A stretch of 33,901 bases of DNA from Nocardia wallacei (GCF_029868745.1 NZ_JARWOP010000083.1:1-33901), one strand, 5' to 3'. Counted from the first letter of the stretch, positions 1 to 7,768 are shown. Translations and numbers: made by a program. The notes: generated by a model from the letters alone, not told the origin.

Positions 1-233
1 GCCCCACTACCCGACGTGCACGCGGACCCGGAACTACCCGCGCTACCCGTATCAGCGATCGGACGCGCCGCCGGATCCTTCAAACCCTGCCCGATCACAT
101 CGGCCAACTGCTGCTCACCGGACACCGGCGCGGGATCGGCGTTCACTCCGGCGCCCGGTAGTCCTAACGCGAGGACCACCGCGCTCGCCACCAGGGCGGC
201 GCGCAGTGTCCCGCGGATGGTCGTTCGCTTCAT
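1..233 (-). CDS. Secreted protein, N-terminal part only
   Basis: Only the first 77 codons are inside the window; the gene runs off the left edge. Translation from the ATG at 231-233 gives a typical Sec signal peptide: a basic start (MKRTTIRGTLR), a hydrophobic core (AALVASAVVLALGLPG), and a probable cleavage near GVNADP. A Gly/Ser/Ala-rich stretch follows, with one cysteine near the edge. A good ribosome-binding site (GAAAGG, 7 nt upstream) supports the start. No family can be recognised from this fragment. The mature protein is inferred to be exported or cell-wall associated. Confidence 0.7.
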   Translation of the reverse strand, partial: MKRTTIRGTLRAALVASAVVLALGLPGAGVNADPAPVSGEQQLADVIGQGLKDPAARPIADTGSAGSSGSACTSGSG

Positions 234-486
234 CAGATACCTTTCTGCACACAGGTGCGGTTCGGTTCCCGCAGTTTCGAATTCGCTCACTTCGAGAACC
301 GCGGATGACGCTAAAACCGGTCGGCCGTGTGCACGGCAGTAAAAAGAAGCACTCCGTGGAAATCACCATCGGCATTACATCGGGGATAGGAACAGCCACA
401 GCGCATCTCCGCCCTCGGACGGAAGTAACTCTCGCGGCATCCCCATGGCGTAGCTGCTCCGCAGCACCTAAGATACTCGCTGTCTG
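234..486. other. Intergenic region, no gene seen
   Basis: This spacer lies between the divergent secreted-protein gene and the AveC-like gene. It holds the ribosome-binding site of the leftward gene at its left end. An extra AGATACT half-site at 471-477 lies 19 bp from the matching half of the operator at 492-505. I see no coding potential, RNA gene or strong hairpin in the rest. Confidence 0.5.
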
Positions 487-517
487 TTGAGATACTTGTT
501 GGTATATTGCTGGCGTA
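487..517 (+). promoter_or_regulatory. Promoter/operator shared with the 7.8-kb operon
   Basis: The near-palindrome ATACT-TGTT-GGTAT (492-505) overlaps a -10-like TATATT at 503-508. The whole element from TTGAGATAC to GGCGTAG is almost repeated at 7811-7839, apart from two central substitutions and a 2-bp insertion. The -35 region (around 480-485) is poor, unlike the second copy. Both copies precede AveC-family genes. The inferred binder is the TetR protein encoded at 7142-7768. Confidence 0.7.
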
Positions 518-548
518 GAGCATGCGACGGCATGGGTATGGAGGCATC

Positions 549-1733
549 ATGAGCGAGCTGTCGAGCGAGAAGCCCCCGGTGGCAACGCAATTCGGCGGAG
601 CGGCCACCTCCGGCGGAGCCACCGATCCGGCAGCGCAGGATCGTCTCCGGGTGAAGCGCGTGCAGATCTGGGCAACCGCCGGCGGGTTACTGTTGGCGCT
701 CCAGTTGTATGTATGGGTGCGATGGGTGACCGGGCCGTATTTCGAGCGGGTGCCCGACGGGCCGACCAGCCCACCGATGTATATGAAGGCGTTCCTGACG
801 ATGAACGCCGTCGTGGTGTGCGTCGGTCTGCCGGTGGCGATCTGGTGGTTCATCATCAGGCCGTGGCGCCGGGAGCGCAGGATCACCCTCGACGGCATCC
901 TGCTGGTGTCCATGGGGCTGATGTTCTTCCAGGACCCGCTGCTGAACTACTTGAACACCTGGTGCACCTACAACACGTGGCTGTTCAATCGGGGGTCCTG
1001 GTCATCGAATATTCCGGGCTGGGTCTCGCCGGAACAACCGGGCCATCAGGTTGCCGAGCCGCTGCTGGTCAACGCTCCCGGCTACACGGCCGGGGTACTG
1101 ATGCTCACGATATTCGGCTGCTGGGTGATGCGCCGGATCAAGTCGCGCTGGCCGAATATCACCAATCTGCGACTGATTCTGGCTACCTACGCGTTCACCT
1201 TCGTGCTCGACTTCGTCATGGAAGCGGGCTTCATGCTGCCGTTCGGGCTCTACACCTATCCCGGCGCGATCCGATCCGTGTCGTTCGCCGCGGGCACCTA
1301 TCACCAGTGGCCGATTTACGAGGGACTCATGTGGGGTGCGGTGCAGGCGGGCCTGTGCTGTCTGCGCTACTTCACCGACGATCGTGGTCGCACCGTCGTC
1401 GAGCGCGGATTGGATTCCGTCCGTGGCGGATTCGTGCGCCAGCAGTTCGTCCGATTTCTCGCCGTGTTCGCCGCGGTGAGCGCGTGTTTTTTCTTCTTCT
1501 ACAACGTTCCCGCACAGTGGATCGGCATGCACGCCGATCCGTGGCCCACGGATCACCTGAAGCGCTCCTACTTCAACGGGGGCATCTGCGGTGACGGCAC
1601 CGACGTACCGTGTCCCGACCCCGCCCTCCCGATACCGACGAAGCGTTCGGGATACATCGACACCGAGGGCAAGCTGATCCTGCCCGAAGGAGCGCATGTT
1701 CCAGACACGGTGCCGTTCGAACACACGAAGTGA
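549..1733 (+). CDS. AveC-family (spirocyclase-like) membrane protein, paralogue 1
   Basis: The 394-residue integral membrane protein belongs to the AveC family. Streptomyces AveC acts in spiroketal formation of avermectin, but homologues are widespread in actinobacteria without polyketide clusters, so the reaction here is unknown. About seven hydrophobic segments are visible, near residues 40-60, 78-103, 113-131, 182-200, 212-232, 258-272 and 306-324. Conserved blocks shared with the gene at 7873 include WVTGPYFERVP, RPWRRERRITLDG, FQDPLLNY, YEGLMWG and RYFTDDRGRT. The ATG at 549 is chosen over the in-frame ATG at 522 because GGAGG lies at 540-544 and the N-terminus then aligns with the paralogue. 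The gene stands alone, with no ATPase or P450 beside it, but shares its promoter element with the operon at 7.8 kb. Confidence 0.85.
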   Translation: MSELSSEKPPVATQFGGAATSGGATDPAAQDRLRVKRVQIWATAGGLLLALQLYVWVRWVTGPYFERVPDGPTSPPMYMKAFLTMNAVVVCVGLPVAIWWFIIRPWRRERRITLDGILLVSMGLMFFQDPLLNYLNTWCTYNTWLFNRGSWSSNIPGWVSPEQPGHQVAEPLLVNAPGYTAGVLMLTIFGCWVMRRIKSRWPNITNLRLILATYAFTFVLDFVMEAGFMLPFGLYTYPGAIRSVSFAAGTYHQWPIYEGLMWGAVQAGLCCLRYFTDDRGRTVVERGLDSVRGGFVRQQFVRFLAVFAAVSACFFFFYNVPAQWIGMHADPWPTDHLKRSYFNGGICGDGTDVPCPDPALPIPTKRSGYIDTEGKLILPEGAHVPDTVPFEHTK

Positions 1734-1744
1734 CCCAAGCCTTT

Positions 1745-1785
1745 CCGGACCGGCACGCATGTCGCTGACAGGCGTGCCGGTCCGG
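1745..1785. terminator. Bidirectional hairpin terminator
   Basis: A perfect 14-bp inverted repeat lies at 1745-1758 and 1772-1785 around a 13-nt loop. The loop itself can extend the stem with TGTC/GACA. It fills the short gap between two convergent genes and has no strong T-run, as is common for actinobacterial terminators. It probably serves both strands. Confidence 0.8.
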
Positions 1786-1795
1786 CCGGATATCG

Positions 1796-2539
1796 CTACG
1801 AGACCCCGACTCGTCGAAGCTCCGGCGCGTCGCGGTCGGCGGAGGGGTGGGATTCGAGTTCGTTCGACGGTGTGGGAAGGCGGCGGCTGCGGTCGTAGGC
1901 GAGCCCGGCGAGGGCGATGAGTGCGCAGGACGCGGCGGGCAACATTAGTGCCGCCTCGCCGATCCGGCTGCCGAGGACGGTGCCCGCGACGCTGCCCCCG
2001 ATGAACGTGATGACCGTGGCCGACAGTACGGTGGCCCGCCAGCTGTCGATCCGGTGCCGGCGTGAACGCCCGATCAGCAGGCCGAGATCGGTGACGGTGC
2101 CGGTGAAATGGGTGGTGCGGATCTGCATCGTGCGCAAGCTGGAGCTCGCCCCGTTCTGCAGCCCGCAGGCGAGCGCGGCGAGGAAGACCGACAGTGTGTC
2201 TCCCGACCAGGCGAAGGCCAGCATGAGCAGTAACGCCTCGCCGGCCATGATGGCGCTGTGCCGAACTCCCGCATGGGTTTTCGCGGGCGCGAGGATCGCG
2301 CCGGCCGCCGCCGCACCCATCAGGAATCCCAGGATGATCGCGGCCAGCAGGCTTGTTTCGAACATCCACGGGCTGGCGGCGTCCATCCCAAGCTGTGTTG
2401 TCGTCGCGGTCACATTGGCGACCGGGAGGGCTAAGGTCAGGATGGCGACGGCATTGACGAATCCCGCGATCGTCGCGAGCAGTGATCCGTAACCGAGAAC
2501 GAGCGCGCGATGCGGCGTCGTGAGGCTCATGGCAGGCAT
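1796..2539 (-). CDS. YoaK/DUF1275 family membrane protein
   Basis: The 247-residue protein has about six hydrophobic segments and matches the YoaK (DUF1275) family. Typical features are the early GFVNAVAIL region, the central LACGLQNGASSSLRTMQIRT stretch, and the HFTGTVTDLG motif near the middle. The molecular function of the family is not established; it is often called a putative permease. The ATG at 2539 is preferred because GGGGAG sits 5 nt upstream. An earlier in-frame start at 2581 would add 14 polar residues without a clear ribosome-binding site. The gene is convergent with the AveC-like gene and divergent from the gene at 2708. Confidence 0.82.
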   Translation of the reverse strand: MPAMSLTTPHRALVLGYGSLLATIAGFVNAVAILTLALPVANVTATTTQLGMDAASPWMFETSLLAAIILGFLMGAAAAGAILAPAKTHAGVRHSAIMAGEALLLMLAFAWSGDTLSVFLAALACGLQNGASSSLRTMQIRTTHFTGTVTDLGLLIGRSRRHRIDSWRATVLSATVITFIGGSVAGTVLGSRIGEAALMLPAASCALIALAGLAYDRSRRLPTPSNELESHPSADRDAPELRRVGVS

Positions 2540-2707
2540 ACAGCTCCCCGAGTTGTTGTCTGACACTGGCAAACGGGACAAAACGTATCAGGGTCACCTC
2601 AGAAAAAGCTGTGAAAATTCGTCCGCGCGGAGCCCCGGAAACCGCCTCTCGCCCAGGTAGAGTCACCGCCGTCCCGAGCTTCAACGCCCTCCGACGCCGA
2701 GGCAACG

Positions 2708-3760
2708 ATGACACCGATTCCGGCTGGTTCGTCGCTCTACTCGCTTACCGAACTTCCCCGGTACCCGGACGGGACATCGTTCGGCCCGGATATCGACGCC
2801 GCCAACGAGATTCTGTTCTCCGACGCCGATGAGGCGGTGAAGCGAGCCGCGTTCCTCGGGTGGGCCGCACGCCATCAGCCGTGCGTTTTCGGGCGGATGG
2901 CCACCAAGTCGGGCACGCCCGCACGGGGATTGGCGATGAACCTGTGCTGGATCGACGAGGCGACGCTGGCCGCCGGGCCGCTCGCGGTCGCCGCGCGGAT
3001 CGCCGCGGACCGCCGAGCCTGGAAGGAGCAAGCCGCCCGCGGGGAGAGCAGCGCCTTCCTGGTGATCTTCAACAGTCGACAGCTCGCCCGAGCCCGGCCC
3101 AGCGCCGAATTCGCCAGGGTGTGTACCGAATTGGCGTCTCTGTACCTCACCGAACACGCGCCCGTCGAGCCGGACGTGATCTACACCGAAGCCATTCCGT
3201 TGCGAGGGCGCGATGGGGTACTGCGGTTGTTCAAAGGCAGCGTGCAACTATTCCACACCGGTGCGCACCTGCGCCGTCATCACGACCGCCGCATACCCGG
3301 CGGGGTGATGATCTCGGTGAACGGACCCGGTCACTACGCTAATTCCCTTGTCGCCCAGGGCTTGTGCGCGCATTTGGCCGAATCCGCGCCCATGGTCCGG
3401 CGTTTGGCCGCGCGTTCCATCGGAGCCGGCGGTCTCGGGGACGATCGCGCCCTGAGCACCACCTGGCACCGGGACGGCCGATCCGCCGAACGCGATACCG
3501 CCCGCTGGTTCTCCGCGGCCTACCACCTCGATGTCCTCGTCCAGTCCGACGTACTCGGCGACCCCGGCCTCCGCACCGGTCCCTGTCCCGCACACCAGCA
3601 ATGGCGCTGGCTGCACCTGGACTACATCGACGCCCGCGAAACCACTCCGGCCGATCGCACCCACGGTTGGTTCCACGGCGTTCCCATCCCCGACCACGCC
3701 CTGCACGACAACCCCTGGCATCCGGTCGTCCCCGTCGACGCACCGGATTTCAATTACTGA
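2708..3760 (+). CDS. Conserved-looking protein of unknown function
   Basis: This 350-residue soluble protein has no signal peptide or membrane segment. The codon pattern and a GAGG ribosome-binding site 5 nt before the ATG support it as a real gene. Visible features are an early QPCVFGRMATKSG stretch and the central segments FLVIFNSRQLARARPS and HHDRRIPGGVMISVNG. A C-terminal part rich in Trp, His and Asp (WRWLHLDYIDARET, HGWFHGVPIP) could contain metal or cofactor ligands. The PC-x-FG region and overall order faintly recall YqcI/YcgG-type proteins, but I cannot assign it. The 3' end overlaps the convergent enoyl-CoA hydratase gene by 7 bp. Confidence 0.7.
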   Translation: MTPIPAGSSLYSLTELPRYPDGTSFGPDIDAANEILFSDADEAVKRAAFLGWAARHQPCVFGRMATKSGTPARGLAMNLCWIDEATLAAGPLAVAARIAADRRAWKEQAARGESSAFLVIFNSRQLARARPSAEFARVCTELASLYLTEHAPVEPDVIYTEAIPLRGRDGVLRLFKGSVQLFHTGAHLRRHHDRRIPGGVMISVNGPGHYANSLVAQGLCAHLAESAPMVRRLAARSIGAGGLGDDRALSTTWHRDGRSAERDTARWFSAAYHLDVLVQSDVLGDPGLRTGPCPAHQQWRWLHLDYIDARETTPADRTHGWFHGVPIPDHALHDNPWHPVVPVDAPDFNY

Positions 3761-4404
3761 CCCAACGCCTCGACGACGGAAGCGAACATGGTCGCCTTGA
3801 TGGCCCGGACCGTGTCGGGGTTCTTGCCGAGCAGTGGGTTCAGGCGTTCGACGGCGCGGTCGAGTAGCTGGTCCTCGGTGGCGGTGTCGTCGACGAGCCC
3901 GGCGGCGCGGGCCTGCGGGCCGCCGTAGCGGTGGCCGGTGGTCATCGCGGTGATCGCGGCCTGCGGACCGAGTTTGGCCTGGATCAGGGCGGCCATGCCG
4001 GGCGTGAACGGGATGTTGATGTCGACCTCGGGGAAGCAGTAGTAGCCGCGGTCCTCGCGCATGACGCGGTAGTCGTGTGCGATCGCCAGCATCGCGCCGG
4101 CGCCGAAGCTGTGACCGTTGACCGCCGCCACGGTCGGCATCGGGAAGGTCAGGATCCGGGCGAACAGGCTGTGTACGCGCCCGACGTACCATTCCGCACG
4201 GTCGCCGTTGGTCATCAGGAAATCGAGGTCCAGGCCGTTGGAGTAGAACTTCCCGGCACCGACGGTCACCATGCCCTGCGCGGTGGCCTCGATCTCGGTC
4301 AGGTGCGTGTCGAGGCTGTCGAGCCAGTCCGGGGAGAACCGGTTTTCGTCGTCGCCGAGGTGTAGCACGGCGATCTTGTCGCGATAGGACAGCTGAGTGG
4401 TCAT
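3754..4404 (-). CDS. Enoyl-CoA hydratase/isomerase family protein
   Basis: The 216-residue protein has the crotonase fold signatures. These are the oxyanion-hole region GAGKFYSNGLDLDFL and the second block AAVNGHSFGAGAMLAIAHDYRVM, followed by FPEVDINIPFTPGM. It is shorter than typical 250-260-residue hydratases and resembles the short plant/actinobacterial delta3,delta2-enoyl-CoA isomerase-like members. It probably acts in the cytosol on an acyl-CoA thioester; the substrate is unknown. It lies 20 bp downstream of the TetR gene on the same strand and is likely co-transcribed and controlled by it. Confidence 0.85.
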   Translation of the reverse strand: MTTQLSYRDKIAVLHLGDDENRFSPDWLDSLDTHLTEIEATAQGMVTVGAGKFYSNGLDLDFLMTNGDRAEWYVGRVHSLFARILTFPMPTVAAVNGHSFGAGAMLAIAHDYRVMREDRGYYCFPEVDINIPFTPGMAALIQAKLGPQAAITAMTTGHRYGGPQARAAGLVDDTATEDQLLDRAVERLNPLLGKNPDTVRAIKATMFASVVEALGQ

Positions 4405-4424
4405 GGTGGTGCCTTTCGATTCGA

Positions 4425-5069
4425 TCAGGCGGCCGGGTCGCCGGGCCGCGCCGGTTCGGGAGGAGTGAGTGCCAGTACCGCCCGCACCGCCGCGGCGAGC
4501 CGAGCGCGCGTCGGGGGATCGGGCTCGCGCTGCCCGCGCAGCAGCAACGCGGTGGGTAGTTCCACCACGCAGTCCCGCACGACCGCCACCGACTCGCGGT
4601 CGGCGCGATCCCACAGCTCGCGTGAGAGCCGGACGAACAGCGTGGTGAGGGCCTTGTCCAGAGCGGTCAGCCGGGCGGCCACCTCCGCCGGGAGATCGCC
4701 GGCGCCGAGCAGTTCCGCGCGATCCACGGTCAGCAGAAATCGTCCCGAGACCGGGTGCCGGAGTAGATATTCCGCGGGCGCGTCCGCCGCGGCCACGACG
4801 GCTTCGACGGCGTTGCGCGGCGCCGGTCCGGCGGCCAGAGCCTTGTCTACGGCTTCGCGCTGTAATTCCAGGAAACGCTCTGCCGCGCGCACCCAGACCT
4901 GACCCGTCAGCCCCGCCCGCGAGCCGAACGCGTGATAGATCGCCCCATTGGATACCAGCGTGGCCTGCGAGAGCGCGCGAACGGTGACCGCGGCCGGGCC
5001 GGATTCCACCGCGATCCGTTGGGCGGTATCCAGCACCCGGTCCAGGTCGTGAGTGCGAGGGCGGGGCAT
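4425..5069 (-). CDS. TetR-family regulator, upstream of enoyl-CoA hydratase
   Basis: The 214-residue protein has an N-terminal TetR helix-turn-helix: a helix at RVLDTAQRIAVESG, then VTVRALSQATLVSNGAIYHAF. The C-terminal ligand domain ends in a Pro-rich tail. The ATG at 5069 gives a standard TetR N-terminus (MPRPRTHD). A palindromic operator lies only 13 bp upstream, and a TATAGT box on the minus strand lies 6 nt before the ATG, so the message may be leaderless. Autorepression with the downstream enoyl-CoA hydratase gene is inferred. The inducer is plausibly an acyl-CoA. Confidence 0.88.
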   Translation of the reverse strand: MPRPRTHDLDRVLDTAQRIAVESGPAAVTVRALSQATLVSNGAIYHAFGSRAGLTGQVWVRAAERFLELQREAVDKALAAGPAPRNAVEAVVAAADAPAEYLLRHPVSGRFLLTVDRAELLGAGDLPAEVAARLTALDKALTTLFVRLSRELWDRADRESVAVVRDCVVELPTALLLRGQREPDPPTRARLAAAVRAVLALTPPEPARPGDPAA

Positions 5070-5081
5070 GACCGAACTATA

Positions 5082-5099
5082 ACAGAGCGAATGCTCTGT
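5082..5099. promoter_or_regulatory. TetR operator, ACAGAGC-N4-GCTCTGT
   Basis: A perfect 7-bp inverted repeat with a 4-bp spacer lies 13 bp upstream of the TetR start. On the minus strand a TATAGT -10-like box (5076-5081) directly follows it. The placement, in the spacer between -35 and -10, is typical of autorepression. Confidence 0.75.
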
Positions 5100-5107
5100 A
5101 ATTACGC

Positions 5108-5998
5108 TCAGGCGGGATTGACCGGTGAGAGTTCCGGTGGCCCCCAGCGGAGCGGTCCGGCGTGGGGTATCTCCACCACCTCGGTGATCTCGAATTCGAT
5201 CGCGCACTGTGCCCCGGGCGCGAAAGCGGTTTCATTCCAAAGTATTTCGGCCGTGCCGGTGAGTTGCAGGGTGGTGCCGGTGTGCCAATCCGGGATGAAC
5301 AGCCCACAGCGCGGATCGGTGACGAGATTGCCGAGGGTCATGAACATGGAATTGCCCCGGTAGTCCGGCCAGCGCAACCGGGACGGTGAAAGTACCTGTA
5401 GGAAGCCGGGATTGCCGCCGCGATGCGAGGCGTCGGCGTTGCCTTCGGCGTCGACGGTGCCGATGAAGAAGGTGTCGGCGTCGGACACCGCCCGTTGCTG
5501 CCGGACGTCGAGCGTCGCGGAGCGCCTGGCCGGGCCCGGAAGGGTCGGGCGGAACTGCGTGATCGCCCGCCGGGAGATGTACTTCGGGCAGTTCGAATAC
5601 ACCTGGTCGGTGGTGATCCGAAGCCCGGCGTCGGTCGGTCCGGCGGTGCCGTTCACCCGCATCCGCCGGCGGCGCTGGGGCTGTAGCGCGATCAATCCGA
5701 CCTTGCGCGCGCCGCGCAGCGGTTCGGCCAACGGGTCTTCCGACACCGGACGCGCGTCCACGGCCACCGTGCGCGCGTCCTCGGCGTGTGCGAAACCCGG
5801 CAGGCCGACGAGCTGACCGGTCCAGACCCGGCCCGCGTCGTCGGCCGCCGCGAGGACGACCATCGGTTGTTCGGCCAGGAACGCCGCGGCCGCGGCGGGT
5901 ATCTCGGGGCGAATGATGCGGCCTACCCGATCGGCGCTGTCGGCCTGCCCCATGCGGCGCTGTACGGCCAGCTCACCGGTGTGAAATACCGTGGTCAC
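5108..5998 (-). CDS. Pyridoxamine 5'-phosphate oxidase-like FMN-binding protein
   Basis: The 296-residue protein resembles the large actinobacterial PNPOx-like family with an FMN-binding split barrel. It has an N-terminal half beginning FHTGELAVQRRMG with FLAEQPMVVLAAAD. The C-terminal barrel has DTFFIGTVDAEGNADASHRGGNPGF and WPDYRGNSMFMTLGNLVTDPRCGLFIPDW. Such proteins bind flavin or F420-like cofactors; the substrate is unknown and true PdxH activity is unlikely. The start is GTG with GGGAG upstream. It follows the VOC gene by 15 bp on the same strand, suggesting one transcript controlled from the operator at 6483-6510. Confidence 0.82.
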   Translation of the reverse strand: MTTVFHTGELAVQRRMGQADSADRVGRIIRPEIPAAAAAFLAEQPMVVLAAADDAGRVWTGQLVGLPGFAHAEDARTVAVDARPVSEDPLAEPLRGARKVGLIALQPQRRRRMRVNGTAGPTDAGLRITTDQVYSNCPKYISRRAITQFRPTLPGPARRSATLDVRQQRAVSDADTFFIGTVDAEGNADASHRGGNPGFLQVLSPSRLRWPDYRGNSMFMTLGNLVTDPRCGLFIPDWHTGTTLQLTGTAEILWNETAFAPGAQCAIEFEITEVVEIPHAGPLRWGPPELSPVNPA

Positions 5999-6013
5999 AA
6001 CGACTCCCGCGAA

Positions 6014-6463
6014 TCAGAAGAAGCCACAGGTCGGTGCCGCGCCGCTCGGCGCGGGAGCCGATTCGGCGCCCCCGGGTGCGTACACCTCGAGCCGGATGCC
6101 GTCGGGATCGTCGAAGAAGATGCCGCCCGAGGCCGCGCCCTCACCGTGCGCGACGACGCCGTCGTGGGCGAACGTCACCGCGAGCTCCTTCAGCACCGTC
6201 TCCACCTCGCGCACCTGCTCGATGGTCTCCACCTGGAACGAGAGGTGGTGCAACCCAGGGGTTTTCGGGGAGAACGCGCCGGCGCTCTGCTGCCACAGCG
6301 TCAGCTGGAGCCGACCGTCGGCGCCCAGGAAGGCGTAGCGGTGCACGCCGTCCCCGCCACCGAGCTGCTCGAAACCCAGTGCGCGCCGGTAGAAGTCGAC
6401 GGACCGATCCAGATCGGTGACGTTGAGGCCGATGTGGCCGGTGGCGAGCTGCGGTGTGGTCAT
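6014..6463 (-). CDS. VOC (glyoxalase/dioxygenase-fold) family protein
   Basis: The 149-residue protein has one vicinal-oxygen-chelate domain. A first beta-alpha-beta module starts HIGLNVTDLDRSVDFYRRAL. A second starts HHLSFQV and ends GIFFDDPDGIRLEVYAP. The histidines opening each module and the glutamate of LEVY fit the usual metal ligands. The tail (about 20 residues) is Ala/Pro rich and ends CGFF. The ATG has GAAGGA 6 nt upstream. It probably heads a two-gene unit with the PNPOx-like protein. A role in detoxification or ring cleavage is possible but not shown by sequence. Confidence 0.88.
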   Translation of the reverse strand: MTTPQLATGHIGLNVTDLDRSVDFYRRALGFEQLGGGDGVHRYAFLGADGRLQLTLWQQSAGAFSPKTPGLHHLSFQVETIEQVREVETVLKELAVTFAHDGVVAHGEGAASGGIFFDDPDGIRLEVYAPGGAESAPAPSGAAPTCGFF

Positions 6464-6482
6464 GGCGATCCTTCGGTAGGAG

Positions 6483-6510
6483 TAACCGTCAAAATTAGTT
6501 TTGACAGTTA
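6483..6510. promoter_or_regulatory. Long operator-like inverted repeat in divergent VOC/CGNR region
   Basis: Two 12-bp arms (TAACCGTCAAAA and TTTTGACAGTTA) with one mismatch flank a 4-bp centre. The repeat lies 20 bp upstream of the VOC gene start and about 105 bp upstream of the CGNR gene. It is a strong candidate binding site for a dimeric regulator, plausibly the CGNR protein itself. Confidence 0.7.
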
Positions 6511-6615
6511 TAGAACCTAAGGCTGCGCCCAACGCTCGTCAACCCCTGAAAGGAATTTTGAGGGTTAGAATGCACCGGTGACCCAGTGCACGGAAGGGGA
6601 TGGTTAACCTCAGGC

Positions 6616-7131
6616 ATGCGCGACCCACGCCCGCACGTCGGCGAACCGCTCGCCGTCGACCTGCTGAACACGCGGTGGATGTCGGCGGACGGCCCCCGGG
6701 ACCTCCTGATCGACCTCGACGGCCTGCGCTGCTGGCTGACCGTCAACGATCTGTCCGACAGCGTGCCCGACGAGCGCACTCGCCACGCCCTGCTGTCCAC
6801 CCGCGACGCGATCCGGCGCGCGGTGTGCGAGGACGCCTTCGAGGAACTGAACCGGATCCTCGACCACGGCCGCATCCGTCGCGTGCTGACCGCCGCCGGA
6901 CCGGCCGAGCACCCCGACGTGCCGCGGTCCGAATGGCTGGCGGCCTGGCTGGCCGCGGACAACCTGCTACGGCTGCTGGCCGAGCGCCCCGGTCGCATCA
7001 AGCAATGCGCACATCCGCAATGCGTGCTGTTCTTCTACGACACCTCGAAGAACGGCACCCGCCGCTGGCATTCGATGGCCGCCTGCGGCAATCGAGCCAA
7101 GGCCGCACGTCACTACGCCAGGAAATCCTGA
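6616..7131 (+). CDS. CGNR zinc-finger / ABATE-domain regulator
   Basis: The 171-residue protein matches the CGNR family. An N-terminal ABATE-like helical domain starts GEPLAVDLLNTRWM. The C-terminal zinc finger has a first CxxxxC pair in CAHPQC, then FFYDTSKNGTRRWHSMAACGNRAKAARHY, which contains the family-defining CGNR. These proteins are thought to be DNA-binding regulators that sense a small ligand through the N-terminal domain. An upstream GTG at 6586 is in frame, so the start is uncertain. The ATG at 6616 gives the usual family N-terminus. Its divergent position makes the VOC/PNPOx pair its likely target. Confidence 0.85.
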   Translation: MRDPRPHVGEPLAVDLLNTRWMSADGPRDLLIDLDGLRCWLTVNDLSDSVPDERTRHALLSTRDAIRRAVCEDAFEELNRILDHGRIRRVLTAAGPAEHPDVPRSEWLAAWLAADNLLRLLAERPGRIKQCAHPQCVLFFYDTSKNGTRRWHSMAACGNRAKAARHYARKS

Positions 7132-7141
7132 GCGCCACAGG

Positions 7142-7768
7142 TCATTCGGCGGGGGATGGCTGGGGATCGGGGAGTTTGATCGCGGAGACGTACATCTCGA
7201 GGATGGGGCGGTAGAGATCCAAGGTGTCGAGCTGGCTGGCCAGTTCGATGGCATCGGTGGTGGCGATGAGGACGTGGGCGAACGTCAGGGGTGAGATGGA
7301 GAGGGTGGCGCCGATGCGGTCGAGCCCTTCGGCGACGAAGGTTGCCAGGGCCTGGGCTACCTCGGATCGCTTGGCGGCCACACGTTCTCGTGCTTCGGGG
7401 TTGCGGAGCAGGTAGAGGGTGAACTCGTGGCCGAGGGCGGCCTGCCCGGCGCCGCGGTCGTCGCTGAGCCGGCGCCAGCGCTGGGCGATCTCGTCGAGTT
7501 CGGGTGCGCCGACTTCGGTGGCCGCCGAGATCACCTCGGAGAAGGTGTCGAAGTAGCGGCGCCAGTAGCGGTCGTTCACGGCCAGGAAGAGGTCTTCCTT
7601 GGCGGTGAAGTGCTTGTAGATGGCGCCCTTCGTGTAGCCGGCCATGCGGGCGATGTCGTCGAGAGTCGCTGACATGAAGCCCTTTTCGGCAAACACCGCC
7701 TCCGCCGCATCCAGCAGCAACGATCGGGTGTGCTCGAGGCGTCGCTCCACTGTCCACCGCTCAACCAT
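7142..7768 (-). CDS. TetR-family regulator of the AveC/P450 operon
   Basis: The 208-residue protein has a classical TetR DNA-binding domain: DAAEAVFAEKGFMSATLDDIARMAGYTKGAIYKHF at residues of about 20-55. A large C-terminal ligand domain follows. The ATG at 7768 gives the normal N-terminal length; an in-frame ATG at 7804 lacks a ribosome-binding site. A TAGACT box on the minus strand lies 7 nt before the start, so the message may be leaderless. It is divergent from the AveC-like gene, and the palindrome at 7816-7829 lies between them. It is inferred to repress that promoter and the matching one at 487-517. It is convergent with the CGNR gene, with a 10-bp gap. Confidence 0.9.
   Translation of the reverse strand: MVERWTVERRLEHTRSLLLDAAEAVFAEKGFMSATLDDIARMAGYTKGAIYKHFTAKEDLFLAVNDRYWRRYFDTFSEVISAATEVGAPELDEIAQRWRRLSDDRGAGQAALGHEFTLYLLRNPEARERVAAKRSEVAQALATFVAEGLDRIGATLSISPLTFAHVLIATTDAIELASQLDTLDLYRPILEMYVSAIKLPDPQPSPAE

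Noticed and set aside
534..539. SigB/SigF-type GGGTAT box before the first AveC-like gene
   Set aside because: There is no GTTT at 15-16 bp upstream, and it lies against the ribosome-binding site.
1002..2714. Long open frame on the minus strand, 570 codons
   Set aside because: It runs antisense to the AveC-like gene and over the YoaK gene in another frame. The translation is Arg/His/Pro-rich with no motifs, typical of shadow frames in high-GC DNA.
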